DNA of 5,098 nucleotides. Origin: DATHWB01 sp040902855. Lineage in GTDB: Bacteria; Actinomycetota; Acidimicrobiia; Spongiisociales; ZC4RG35. Below, one piece after another: positions 1 to 5,098 of the stretch. Both the position numbers and the translations under genes were made by a program. The stretch covers positions 1-5,098 of the forward strand of contig JBBDWN010000061.1 of NCBI GenBank assembly GCA_040902855.1, read 5' to 3'. The notes beneath the pieces were generated by a model that had not been told where the DNA came from, did not search any database, and was given only the letters and a program-made list of their open reading frames with translations. How positions within the stretch are numbered: position 1 is the stretch's first letter; every line of letters starts with the position of its first letter.

Positions 1-19
1 CCGGGCCGTCCCCGATCTT

Positions 20-457
20 TCACGGTTTCAGTCTCCCGGCGAACGCTTCGGTGGCGGCGGGGAGTCCGCGGCCAATGGCATCAGCGATTGCCGAGAAGAA
101 CATGCCGGCCAAGAATGACCGGGTTCGGACGGTGAGGTCGATCCGGACGTCCGTTCCTGACTCGGCATGACCGAGAGCGACTTCTATCACGGCGATGAGT
201 TCGCTGGTCTCGAGGTCCAGCCGCATGAACTCGGGTTGGACCACCCGGGCGACGCTGGCCTGTCCTCGATACTTCATCCCCCCGACCGTCACCGTGAACA
301 GGAAGCCAGCCAACTGTCCTTCGTCGGTGTGCGTGGCATTGGTCACGTCGTCGACGCCTGCGACGCCCTCCCATGTCTCCGGGCGTTGCAGCGAAGTCCA
401 TGCCTCGGCGGGCGTCGCGGTGGTGGCGGCGGTGGCGTGGAAGGTCTTTTCTGGCAT
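20..457 (-). CDS. SRPBCC / CoxG-like small ligand-binding-fold protein
   Basis: This 145-residue protein has the length and pattern of the SRPBCC (START/Bet v1-like) superfamily, nearest to the CoxG/polyketide-cyclase-like group. Visible pieces are an N-terminal strand (KTFHATAATTATP, residues 4-16), the typical 'PAEAW..L..PETW' helix start (16-29), the central strand region with GGMKYRGQASV (59-69) and a C-terminal amphipathic helix ending in EAFAGRLKP (137-145). In this fold the long last helix closes over a hydrophobic cavity. There is no signal peptide or membrane segment, so it should be cytoplasmic. Members bind lipids or other hydrophobic ligands, or assist enzymes; CoxG helps CO-dehydrogenase maturation, but no cox genes are visible here, so no specific role is assigned. 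The ATG at 457 gives a full-length domain. No Shine-Dalgarno sequence precedes it. It is transcribed divergently from the deacetylase cluster. The fold is fairly sure; the function is unknown. Confidence 0.85.
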   Translation of the reverse strand: MPEKTFHATAATTATPAEAWTSLQRPETWEGVAGVDDVTNATHTDEGQLAGFLFTVTVGGMKYRGQASVARVVQPEFMRLDLETSELIAVIEVALGHAESGTDVRIDLTVRTRSFLAGMFFSAIADAIGRGLPAATEAFAGRLKP

Positions 458-466
458 CGGCAGGCG

Positions 467-472
467 AGCCTA
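467..472 (-). promoter_or_regulatory. Candidate -10 element (TAGGCT) for the SRPBCC gene
   Basis: Read on the minus strand, TAGGCT fits the TANNNT form of an actinobacterial -10 box and ends 9 nt before the ATG at 457. Transcription would then start about 3 nt before the start codon, giving an almost leaderless mRNA. I see no convincing -35 hexamer 16-18 nt upstream. A hexamer this loose can occur by chance. Confidence 0.3.
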
Positions 473-518
473 ACGATGCATGAACAGGGTCGATTCGACT
501 CCTGATATCGAAGATCGG

Positions 519-536
519 GTGCTGGGATTCCCGCAC
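519..536. promoter_or_regulatory. Imperfect inverted repeat, possible operator in the divergent promoter region
   Basis: GTGC-T-GGGA and TCCC-GCAC face each other around a single T at 528, so eight base pairs match with one unpaired T (523). The repeat directly abuts the candidate -10 box of the deacetylase gene (537-542) and would lie in its -35/-10 spacer, a common position for a repressor site. No regulator gene is present in the window. The arms are short, so coincidence is possible. Confidence 0.25.
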
Positions 537-542
537 TATCGT
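537..542 (+). promoter_or_regulatory. Candidate -10 element (TATCGT) placed for a leaderless transcript of the deacetylase operon
   Basis: TATCGT matches TANNNT and ends 7 nt before the ATG at 550, the spacing expected if transcription begins on the A of the start codon. A GGAG sits at 544-547 but leaves only 2 nt before the ATG, too close for a normal ribosome binding site. No clear -35 box is visible around 513-519. This is the best-positioned promoter candidate in the window and would drive the three-gene cluster. Confidence 0.45.
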
Positions 543-549
543 CGGAGCG

Positions 550-1395
550 ATGTCCGGTCTCCTGGCGTTCCACGCGCACCCAGATGACGAAGTGATCCAA
601 ACCGGCGGCGTGCTGAGCAGGGCCGTCGATGCCGGCGAGCACGTCGTCGTCGTGACAGCCACCGATGGCGCCGAAGGTGAAGTGCACAACTACGACGAAC
701 CGGACTCCGTCAAGGCCCGTCTGGCCGAGGTGCGGGCCGAGGAGGTGCGAGCGTCGCTCGACGTGCTCGGAGTCGAACACCACGTGTTCCTGGGGTATCG
801 GGACTCGGGGATGATGGGTGAGGAGTCCAACAAGCATCCTGAGTGCTTCTGGCAGGCCGATTTCATGGAGGCGACCGGCCGTCTCGTCCGCGAGATCCGT
901 CGCCACAAGCCGGATGTGATGATCATCTACGACCCGTATGGCGGCTACGGGCATCCCGACCACATCAATGTCCACCGGATCGGACTGGCCGCCTACACCG
1001 GCTGCATCGATCTCGGTCGCTTTCCGCTCGAGGAGGGGGAAGAGTTGTGGGAGCCGAAGAAGCTCTACTGGACGACCTGGCCCCGGAGCCGCGTCATCAA
1101 GATGATGCAGGCGCGCTTCGCCGCCGGTGAGATCACCGAAGAAGAGCTGGCGGGTGCGGAGGATCGGGGGACCCCCGACGAGTACATCACGTGTTGGGTC
1201 GATGTCACCGACAAGGTCGATGTCAAGGAAAAGGCGCTGCGGGCGCATCGATCCCAGATTCCGCTCGACTGGCCGTGGCTGAGGGCCGCTGAAGATCAGA
1301 AGGCCGAGATGTTCGGTCGCGAGTCCTTCGTGCGGGTGTTCACCCGTGTTTCCGCCCCTGACATCGAAGACGATCTGTTCGCCGGTCTCCGGTGA
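550..1395 (+). CDS. PIG-L family zinc deacetylase, MshB/Mca-like
   Basis: This 281-residue protein belongs to the PIG-L/LmbE family of zinc-dependent N-acyl hydrolases, which remove acyl groups from amino sugars. The signature HAHPDDE lies at residues 8-14 and GGYGHPDH at 131-138. By analogy with MshB, H10, D13 and H138 bind zinc, D12 is the general base and Y133 matches the mobile active-site tyrosine. RDSGM (84-88), EPKKLYWT (168-175) and the C-terminal EDDLFAGL (273-280) also recall MshB, the GlcNAc-inositol deacetylase of mycothiol synthesis; Mca, the mycothiol-conjugate amidase, is the sister possibility. It is somewhat shorter than mycobacterial MshB (about 300 residues), so a paralogue with another substrate cannot be excluded and no symbol is given. 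No signal peptide is seen, so it should be cytoplasmic. The ATG starts right at the conserved first strand. It is first in an apparent operon and overlaps the methyltransferase gene by 4 bp. Confidence 0.9.
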   Translation: MSGLLAFHAHPDDEVIQTGGVLSRAVDAGEHVVVVTATDGAEGEVHNYDEPDSVKARLAEVRAEEVRASLDVLGVEHHVFLGYRDSGMMGEESNKHPECFWQADFMEATGRLVREIRRHKPDVMIIYDPYGGYGHPDHINVHRIGLAAYTGCIDLGRFPLEEGEELWEPKKLYWTTWPRSRVIKMMQARFAAGEITEEELAGAEDRGTPDEYITCWVDVTDKVDVKEKALRAHRSQIPLDWPWLRAAEDQKAEMFGRESFVRVFTRVSAPDIEDDLFAGLR

Positions 1396-2210
1396 CCGCC
1401 GCCGACAACTGGCGGACCGAGCTTGCGGCCTGGGAGATACCGGAGCATCTGCTCGCGGCCGTGGACGACTCGCCGTACCGCTGGCCGGTCGAGCTCTTCC
1501 GGCGGCGCAACATCACTGCGGCCGAAACCGAGGCCCCGCCAACGTTCGACATCGTCTCCCGTCTCGCCGGTGCGGGCGGCTCCGTTCTTGACATCGGGGC
1601 AGGGACGGGTCGAGCCTCGCTTCCTTTGGCGATCAGCGGGCACCCGGTCACTGCGGTCGAGAGGTCGGCCGAGATGGCATCGGCGCTCCGTGAGGAGGCC
1701 GCCGCGATCGAGGGCCGGTACGAGGTCATCGAGGAAGCGTGGCCTGTTTCGACTGAGATCGGCGCGTTCGACGTCGTCATGGCCGCCCACGTCGTCTACG
1801 ACGTCTCCGCCATCGAGCCATTTCTGGCGGCGATGGCCGCACATGCCCGCCGTGGCGTGGTGCTGGAGATGACGGAGACGCACCCGTGGACTCCGCTCGG
1901 GCCGTACTACCGCGCCTTGCACGGGATCGAGCGGCCGGCAGGCCCGTCGGTGGATGATCTCGTTGCGGTGATACGCGAGGTGTTCGAGGTCGCGCCGGAG
2001 GTCGTTCGGTGGGAGCGCCCCGGCGGGACCTGGTTCGAATCGTGGGAGGAGATCGAGGAGGTCTACCGGCGTCGTCTCGTGCTTCCCCCCGATCGGATCG
2101 GGGAGCTTCGCGCGCTTCTCGGCCCGGATCTCGCGGTCATCGACAGCCGGATGACCCTGGGCGACACCGTACGCCGCCTGGCGACGGTGTGGTGGACGAC
2201 GGGCGACTAG
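1392..2210 (+). CDS. Class I SAM-dependent methyltransferase
   Basis: This 272-residue protein has a Rossmann-type methyltransferase core. Motif I is VLDIGAGTG at residues 65-73, the SAM-binding glycine loop. The acidic residue ending strand 2 is E90 in VTAVE, and FDVVMAAHVVYDV (126-138) is the motif IV region. Before the core lies an N-terminal block, WEIPEHLLAAVDDSPYRWPV (14-33), that I associate with actinobacterial methyltransferases of unknown substrate. The C-terminal part (about 185-272) probably completes the fold and substrate pocket. The start is GTG in the sequence GTGA, so its first three bases overlap the preceding TGA stop; no Shine-Dalgarno sequence is visible and translation is probably coupled to the deacetylase gene. 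The domain gives no substrate. Sharing an operon with a deacetylase and an aminotransferase suggests a small amine-containing metabolite, which is inference only. Confidence 0.9.
   Translation: MTAADNWRTELAAWEIPEHLLAAVDDSPYRWPVELFRRRNITAAETEAPPTFDIVSRLAGAGGSVLDIGAGTGRASLPLAISGHPVTAVERSAEMASALREEAAAIEGRYEVIEEAWPVSTEIGAFDVVMAAHVVYDVSAIEPFLAAMAAHARRGVVLEMTETHPWTPLGPYYRALHGIERPAGPSVDDLVAVIREVFEVAPEVVRWERPGGTWFESWEEIEEVYRRRLVLPPDRIGELRALLGPDLAVIDSRMTLGDTVRRLATVWWTTGD
2087..2103. repeat. Perfect 8-bp-arm palindrome inside the methyltransferase gene
   Basis: CCCCGATC and GATCGGGG flank a single central G. As RNA it could fold with six pairs and a five-base loop. It lies across codons 232-238 (PPDRIGE), about 107 nt before the stop, and no U-run follows, so it is not a classical terminator. 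GC-rich coding constraint may explain it. Confidence 0.35.
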
Positions 2211-2213
2211 TTT
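2208..2213 (+). promoter_or_regulatory. Weak candidate -10 element (TAGTTT) before the aminotransferase gene
   Basis: TAGTTT fits TANNNT, overlaps the stop codon of the methyltransferase gene and ends 10 nt before the ATG at 2224. It could give an internal, nearly leaderless start for the aminotransferase. No -35 box is visible. Since the gap to the preceding gene is only 13 bp, readthrough from upstream is equally plausible. Confidence 0.2.
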
Positions 2214-2223
2214 TCTCATCATC

Positions 2224-3432
2224 ATGAGCGCCTTTCTCCATCCCTTCAGTCCGCCTCGCATGACAGAGTTCGTCACCATCGTTGGCGGCGAGGGCGCCGA
2301 GATCTGGGACGCGGACGGCAATCGGTACATCGATGGCATGGCATCGCTGTGGTACATGAACGTCGGACATGGTCATCCGCGGATGATCGAGGCCATCACC
2401 GCCCAGGCGAAGGCTCTCGCCAGCTATCACACCTTCGCCCCGTTCTCGAATCTCCCGTCCGAAATGCTCTGCGACACGATTCTCGACCTGTCCCCGTTCG
2501 AACGAGGACGGGTGTTCCTCACGTCCTCGGGCTCCGAGGCGGTGGACAGCGCCATGAAGATCGCCCGGATCGCCCAACGCGAGGCCGGCCGACCGCACAA
2601 GACCATGATCGTCAGCCGCGAACACGGCTACCACGGGACCAACTTCGGCGGCACGTCGGCCCAGGGCATCCCGGCCAACCGTGAGGGATTCGGCGAGCTG
2701 GTCGGCAACGTGGTCAACGTGGCAGGTCCTGACATCGAGCCGATGGCCCGCCTGTTCGCCGACAAGGGCGACCAGATCGCAGCCGTGATCTCCGAGCCGC
2801 TCCAGGGCGCAGGCGGTGTCTTCCCCCCTCCCGAGGGCTACCTCGAAGGGCTGCGGGCGTTGTGCGACTCCCACGATGCATTCCTGATTTTCGACGAGGT
2901 CATCACAGGTTTCGGACGCCTCGGAACCTGGTTCGGTGCACAGCACTACGGCGTGCAGCCCGACTTGATCACCTTCGCCAAGGCCGCGTCGTCCGGCTAC
3001 ATCCCGCTCGGCGGTGTGATCATCGGTCCTGCCGTGACGGATGCGCTGACAGCGAACGAGGGCTTCGCCCTGAAGCACGGCTACACCTACTCGGGTCACC
3101 CGATCGCCGCCGCCGCCGGGAATGCGGCCATCGCCATCCAACGAGACGAGGACCTTCTCGACCTGGTCCCGTTGATCGAACGGCGTCTCGGTGAGGGACT
3201 CCGCGCGCTCCTCGGTGACGGACTCGTCACCGAGGTTCGGGGAGCCGGGGCGGTGTGGGCGGTCCAGTTGGGAGAGCATCGGGACGTCATGAAGGACCGC
3301 GATGCTGCCCTCGCCGAAGGAGTCATCGTTCGACCCCTCGGCAACTCACTCGTCATGTGCCCGCCGCTGGTGATTACCGAGTCCCAGGTGGACCGGATCG
3401 TCGACGTTCTGGCGACGGTGCTGTCGCGCTGA
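2224..3432 (+). CDS. Class III PLP-dependent aminotransferase (omega-transaminase-like)
   Basis: This 402-residue protein is a fold-type I, class III aminotransferase that swaps an amino group between an amine or omega-amino acid and a keto acid, using pyridoxal phosphate. Landmarks are DADGNRYIDGMASLW (29-43) near the entrance, SSGSEA (101-106) for the cofactor phosphate, YHG (136-138) with the ring-stacking tyrosine, E190-P191, FDEVITGFGR (223-232) with D224 to the pyridine nitrogen, K253 in TFAKAASSGY as the Schiff-base lysine, T288 in YTYSGHP, and R370 in VRPLGNSLVMCPPL as the likely carboxylate-binding arginine. All key residues are present, so it should be active; it is slightly shorter than many relatives (about 430-460). 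The ATG at 2224 is preferred because the HPF segment at residues 6-8 looks family-like; a second ATG lies at 2260. No Shine-Dalgarno sequence is present. It follows the methyltransferase by 13 bp and is probably last in the operon. Substrate unknown. Confidence 0.93.
   Translation: MSAFLHPFSPPRMTEFVTIVGGEGAEIWDADGNRYIDGMASLWYMNVGHGHPRMIEAITAQAKALASYHTFAPFSNLPSEMLCDTILDLSPFERGRVFLTSSGSEAVDSAMKIARIAQREAGRPHKTMIVSREHGYHGTNFGGTSAQGIPANREGFGELVGNVVNVAGPDIEPMARLFADKGDQIAAVISEPLQGAGGVFPPPEGYLEGLRALCDSHDAFLIFDEVITGFGRLGTWFGAQHYGVQPDLITFAKAASSGYIPLGGVIIGPAVTDALTANEGFALKHGYTYSGHPIAAAAGNAAIAIQRDEDLLDLVPLIERRLGEGLRALLGDGLVTEVRGAGAVWAVQLGEHRDVMKDRDAALAEGVIVRPLGNSLVMCPPLVITESQVDRIVDVLATVLSR
3187..3225 (+). 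repeat. Imperfect 15-bp direct repeat, period 24 bp, in the aminotransferase gene
   Basis: CTCGGTGAGGGACTC (3187-3201) recurs as CTCGGTGACGGACTC (3211-3225) with one mismatch and a period of exactly eight codons. The protein reads LGEGLRAL then LGDGLVTE, so the copies are in the same frame. It may be a short internal duplication or similar codon use in a helix; similarity does not continue outside the 15 bases. Confidence 0.5.
3210..3235. repeat. Perfect 11-bp inverted repeat with 4-nt loop inside the aminotransferase gene
   Basis: CCTCGGTGACG (3210-3220) and CGTCACCGAGG (3225-3235) are exact reverse complements around the loop GACT. The RNA stem would be very stable. It lies in coding sequence for LGDGLVTE (residues 330-337), about 200 nt before the stop, and no T-run follows, so it is not a standard intrinsic terminator. 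The first copy of the neighbouring direct repeat (3187-3194) could pair with the same right arm, giving an alternative, larger hairpin. Confidence 0.6.
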
Positions 3433-3477
3433 CGGTCCAGGCTCGGTAAGTCGGACAACCAGGCGCGAGATCCCCCC

Positions 3478-3483
3478 TAACGT
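3478..3483 (+). promoter_or_regulatory. Candidate -10 element (TAACGT) before the ABC-F gene
   Basis: The 62-bp gap 3433-3494 contains TAACGT, which fits TANNNT and ends 11 nt before the GTG at 3495. CGGACA at 3452-3457 shares the last four bases of TTGACA, but the 20-nt spacer is longer than ideal. No Shine-Dalgarno sequence is seen before the GTG, so the transcript may carry only a few leader bases. I found no stable terminator hairpin in this gap after the aminotransferase stop. Confidence 0.3.
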
Positions 3484-3494
3484 GGTGTTTTCCC

Positions 3495-5096
3495 GTGCTT
3501 CTCGTTCGTGATCTCCGTTTGGAAGTTGGCCCGCGCGTCCTGTTGGACGAGGCGAACTTCAGTGTGCAGGCAGGGGACAAGATCGGTTTGGTCGGACGCA
3601 ACGGTGCGGGCAAGACGACACTCATGCGGACACTCGTCGGGTTCAGCCTCCCTGCCGGCGGGACCGTCACGCGGTCGGGCAATCTCGGATATTTCTCCCA
3701 GGAGGCCGCCCTTCCCGACCTGGAGTACCCGGGGATGACGGCCCTCGAGCGGATCTTGGCCGCCCGCGAGATCGGAGCGATGCAGCGCCGCATCGAAGAG
3801 ACCCGCCGCAAGATCGAACGACTCGATGGCGAGGCGCGGGATCGGGCAATTGCCCGTTTCTCCCGACTTCAGGACGAGTTCGATGCCAAAGGCGGTTTCG
3901 TGGCCGAAGCCGAAGCCAAGCGGACCGCAGCCAACCTCGGAATCGACAACGACGATCTCTCCCAACCTGTCGCAACCATGTCGGGTGGACAGCGTCGACG
4001 TGTCGAACTCGCCCGAATCCTGTTCGCCGAAACCGACGTCATGCTCCTGGACGAACCCACCAACCACCTCGACCTCGACGCCAAGGCGTGGATGGTCGAA
4101 TACCTCGCCAACTACCGCGGGGCGCTGCTCGTCGTCTCCCACGATCTGCCGCTGTTGGACGAGTCGATCACCTCCGTGCTTTCCCTCGAGAATCATCAGA
4201 TCGAGCGCTACAACGGCAACTACAGCTTCTTCCTCGCTGAGCGTGAGCGACGGCGCGCCCAGCGCGAGAAGGAACGAAAGCACCAGCTCCAAAAGATCAA
4301 CGCGCTCGAAGAGAACGTCAGGCGGTTCCGCGGGTCCACCGAGAAGATGGCGCGGCGGGCACGTTCGATGGAGACGCGCGCCGAACGGCTCAAGCGGGAC
4401 TTGGTCGAAGTCCAGGCGCGCGGCAAGGACGTGAGCGTGAGGTTCCCCCAACCCGAGGCATCCGGGCGGACGCCGTTGGAGGGCAAGTCGCTCGCCAAGT
4501 CCTTCGGTGACAACCTGGTCTTCGTCGACATCGACGTCGCGGTCGAACGCGGCGAGGCTTTGATGATCATGGGACTCAACGGTGCGGGCAAGACCACCCT
4601 CTTGCGCATTCTGGCGGGGGTGGAGTCACAGGACCTCGGAGAGGTCGTGGTTGGCCACAAGGCGTCGCTCGGGTACTACGCCCAGGAGCACGAGCAGATC
4701 CTTTCCGGAGTGACCGTCTTCGAGCACGTCAAGCGCGTATCTGAAGGGATCCCAGACCAGAACATCCGGGCGCTGCTCGGCCACTTCCTTCTCGCCGACA
4801 AGGTCGACCAGGATGCGTCCACCCTGTCGGGCGGGGAGAAGACGAAGCTGGCACTCGCCATGCTCATGACGTCGCGGCCGAACGTGCTGCTGCTCGACGA
4901 GCCCACCAACAACCTCGACCCCCAGGCCAAGAATGCCCTGCTCGGCGCCCTGGCCACCTATCAGGGCACGATCATCCTCGTGTCGCACGACACCGACTTC
5001 GTGGCCGAACTCGGTCCGGACCGGGCGCTCATGATGCCCGAGGGCGAACTGCACTACTTCGACGAGTCGATGCTCGACCTCGTCGCCATGGCCTGA
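3495..5096 (+). CDS. ABC-F family ATPase (Rv1473-like), probable ribosome-associated protein
   Basis: This 533-residue protein carries two ABC ATPase domains in one chain and no membrane segment, which defines ABC-F. Domain 1 has Walker A GRNGAGKTT (34-42), signature MSGGQ (162-166), Walker B with catalytic glutamate LLDEPTNHLD (184-193, E187) and switch H216. Domain 2 has GLNGAGKTT (360-368), LSGGEK (444-449), LLDEPTNNLD (466-475, E469) and H498. The basic, charged linker (about 246-312, with RFRGSTEKMARR at 277-288) is the helical arm that reaches towards the P-site tRNA in studied ABC-F proteins. Family members bind ribosomes and aid translation or protect against antibiotics; despite the old 'macrolide transport' label on Rv1473, no export is implied. 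There is no long C-terminal extension such as Uup has. The GTG start gives the usual MLLVRDLRLEV beginning. It probably has its own promoter. All catalytic residues are intact; resistance versus housekeeping cannot be told. Confidence 0.95.
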   Translation: MLLVRDLRLEVGPRVLLDEANFSVQAGDKIGLVGRNGAGKTTLMRTLVGFSLPAGGTVTRSGNLGYFSQEAALPDLEYPGMTALERILAAREIGAMQRRIEETRRKIERLDGEARDRAIARFSRLQDEFDAKGGFVAEAEAKRTAANLGIDNDDLSQPVATMSGGQRRRVELARILFAETDVMLLDEPTNHLDLDAKAWMVEYLANYRGALLVVSHDLPLLDESITSVLSLENHQIERYNGNYSFFLAERERRRAQREKERKHQLQKINALEENVRRFRGSTEKMARRARSMETRAERLKRDLVEVQARGKDVSVRFPQPEASGRTPLEGKSLAKSFGDNLVFVDIDVAVERGEALMIMGLNGAGKTTLLRILAGVESQDLGEVVVGHKASLGYYAQEHEQILSGVTVFEHVKRVSEGIPDQNIRALLGHFLLADKVDQDASTLSGGEKTKLALAMLMTSRPNVLLLDEPTNNLDPQAKNALLGALATYQGTIILVSHDTDFVAELGPDRALMMPEGELHYFDESMLDLVAMA

Positions 5097-5098
5097 CG

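Noticed and set aside
415..440. GGTGGC-rich simple-sequence stretch
   Set aside because: It encodes the Ala/Thr-rich N-terminus of the SRPBCC protein in a GC-rich genome; the repeat units are too few and irregular to be a meaningful microsatellite.
1197..1225. 11-bp direct repeat (GGTCGATGTCA, period 18) in the deacetylase gene
   Set aside because: It encodes VDVTDK/VDVKEK, a segment that resembles the usual C-terminal pattern of PIG-L proteins, so coding constraint explains it.
343..1248. Minus-strand open frame across the divergent promoter region
   Set aside because: It overlaps two convincing genes and includes a proline run from the GC-rich 5' end of the SRPBCC gene; no domain is visible.
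1296..2357. Minus-strand open frame of 353 codons spanning parts of three plus-strand genes
   Set aside because: It covers the ends of the deacetylase and aminotransferase genes and all of the methyltransferase gene, and its translation is Arg/Pro/Asp-rich without a recognisable fold.
2495..2504. Palindrome CGTTCGAACG in the aminotransferase gene
   Set aside because: A 10-bp exact palindrome is expected several times in a window of this size.
2137..3279. Minus-strand open frame of 380 codons opposite the aminotransferase
   Set aside because: Shadow of the aminotransferase gene: biased composition, no domain pattern, and it runs across the boundary of two real genes.
3433..3477. Possible terminator after the aminotransferase gene (GTCC 3435-3438 with GGAC 3453-3456)
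   Set aside because: Only four pairs with a 14-nt loop and no T-run; not a credible terminator.
3477..4451. Long minus-strand open frame (324 codons) opposite the ABC-F gene
   Set aside because: It mirrors a strongly supported gene with all ABC motifs on the other strand; long antisense frames are expected in GC-rich DNA. Its translation shows no recognisable domain.

Overview
This window is GC-rich bacterial DNA with strong G/C bias at third codon positions. The protein types point to an actinobacterium. The PIG-L deacetylase reads most like the mycothiol enzymes MshB and Mca, the ABC-F ATPase resembles the mycobacterial Rv1473 type, and the methyltransferase has an N-terminal block I associate with actinobacterial genomes. 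A deep-branching group such as Acidimicrobiia is possible, but this is inference from motifs, without a database search.

Layout. Five complete protein genes fill almost the whole window. On the minus strand, 457-20 encodes a small SRPBCC/CoxG-like ligand-binding-fold protein. A 92-bp divergent promoter region (458-549) separates it from a plus-strand cluster of three genes: an MshB/Mca-like PIG-L deacetylase (550-1395), a class I SAM-dependent methyltransferase (1392-2210, overlapping by 4 bp) and a class III PLP aminotransferase (2224-3432, 13 bp downstream). After a 62-bp gap comes an ABC-F ATPase (3495-5096) that ends two bases before the window does. No RNA gene, mobile element, CRISPR array or integration site was seen. 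No stretch over 300 bases lacks a gene.

How the genes may work together. The deacetylase, methyltransferase and aminotransferase are packed like one operon. The three activities (amide hydrolysis, methyl transfer, amine/keto exchange) would suit steps on one amine-containing small molecule, but the sequence does not identify a substrate. The ABC-F protein is probably its own transcription unit and acts on ribosomes rather than on this chemistry.

The signals most worth a second look are regulatory or structural. All four genes with their own upstream gap carry a TANNNT hexamer 7-11 nt before the start codon and lack a usable Shine-Dalgarno sequence, which suggests leaderless or near-leaderless transcripts. 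The aminotransferase reading frame contains a perfect 11-bp inverted repeat around a 4-nt loop, and its left arm lies in the second copy of a 15-bp near-duplication. Nothing here clearly amounts to a new biological system; the region otherwise looks like ordinary chromosomal gene content.
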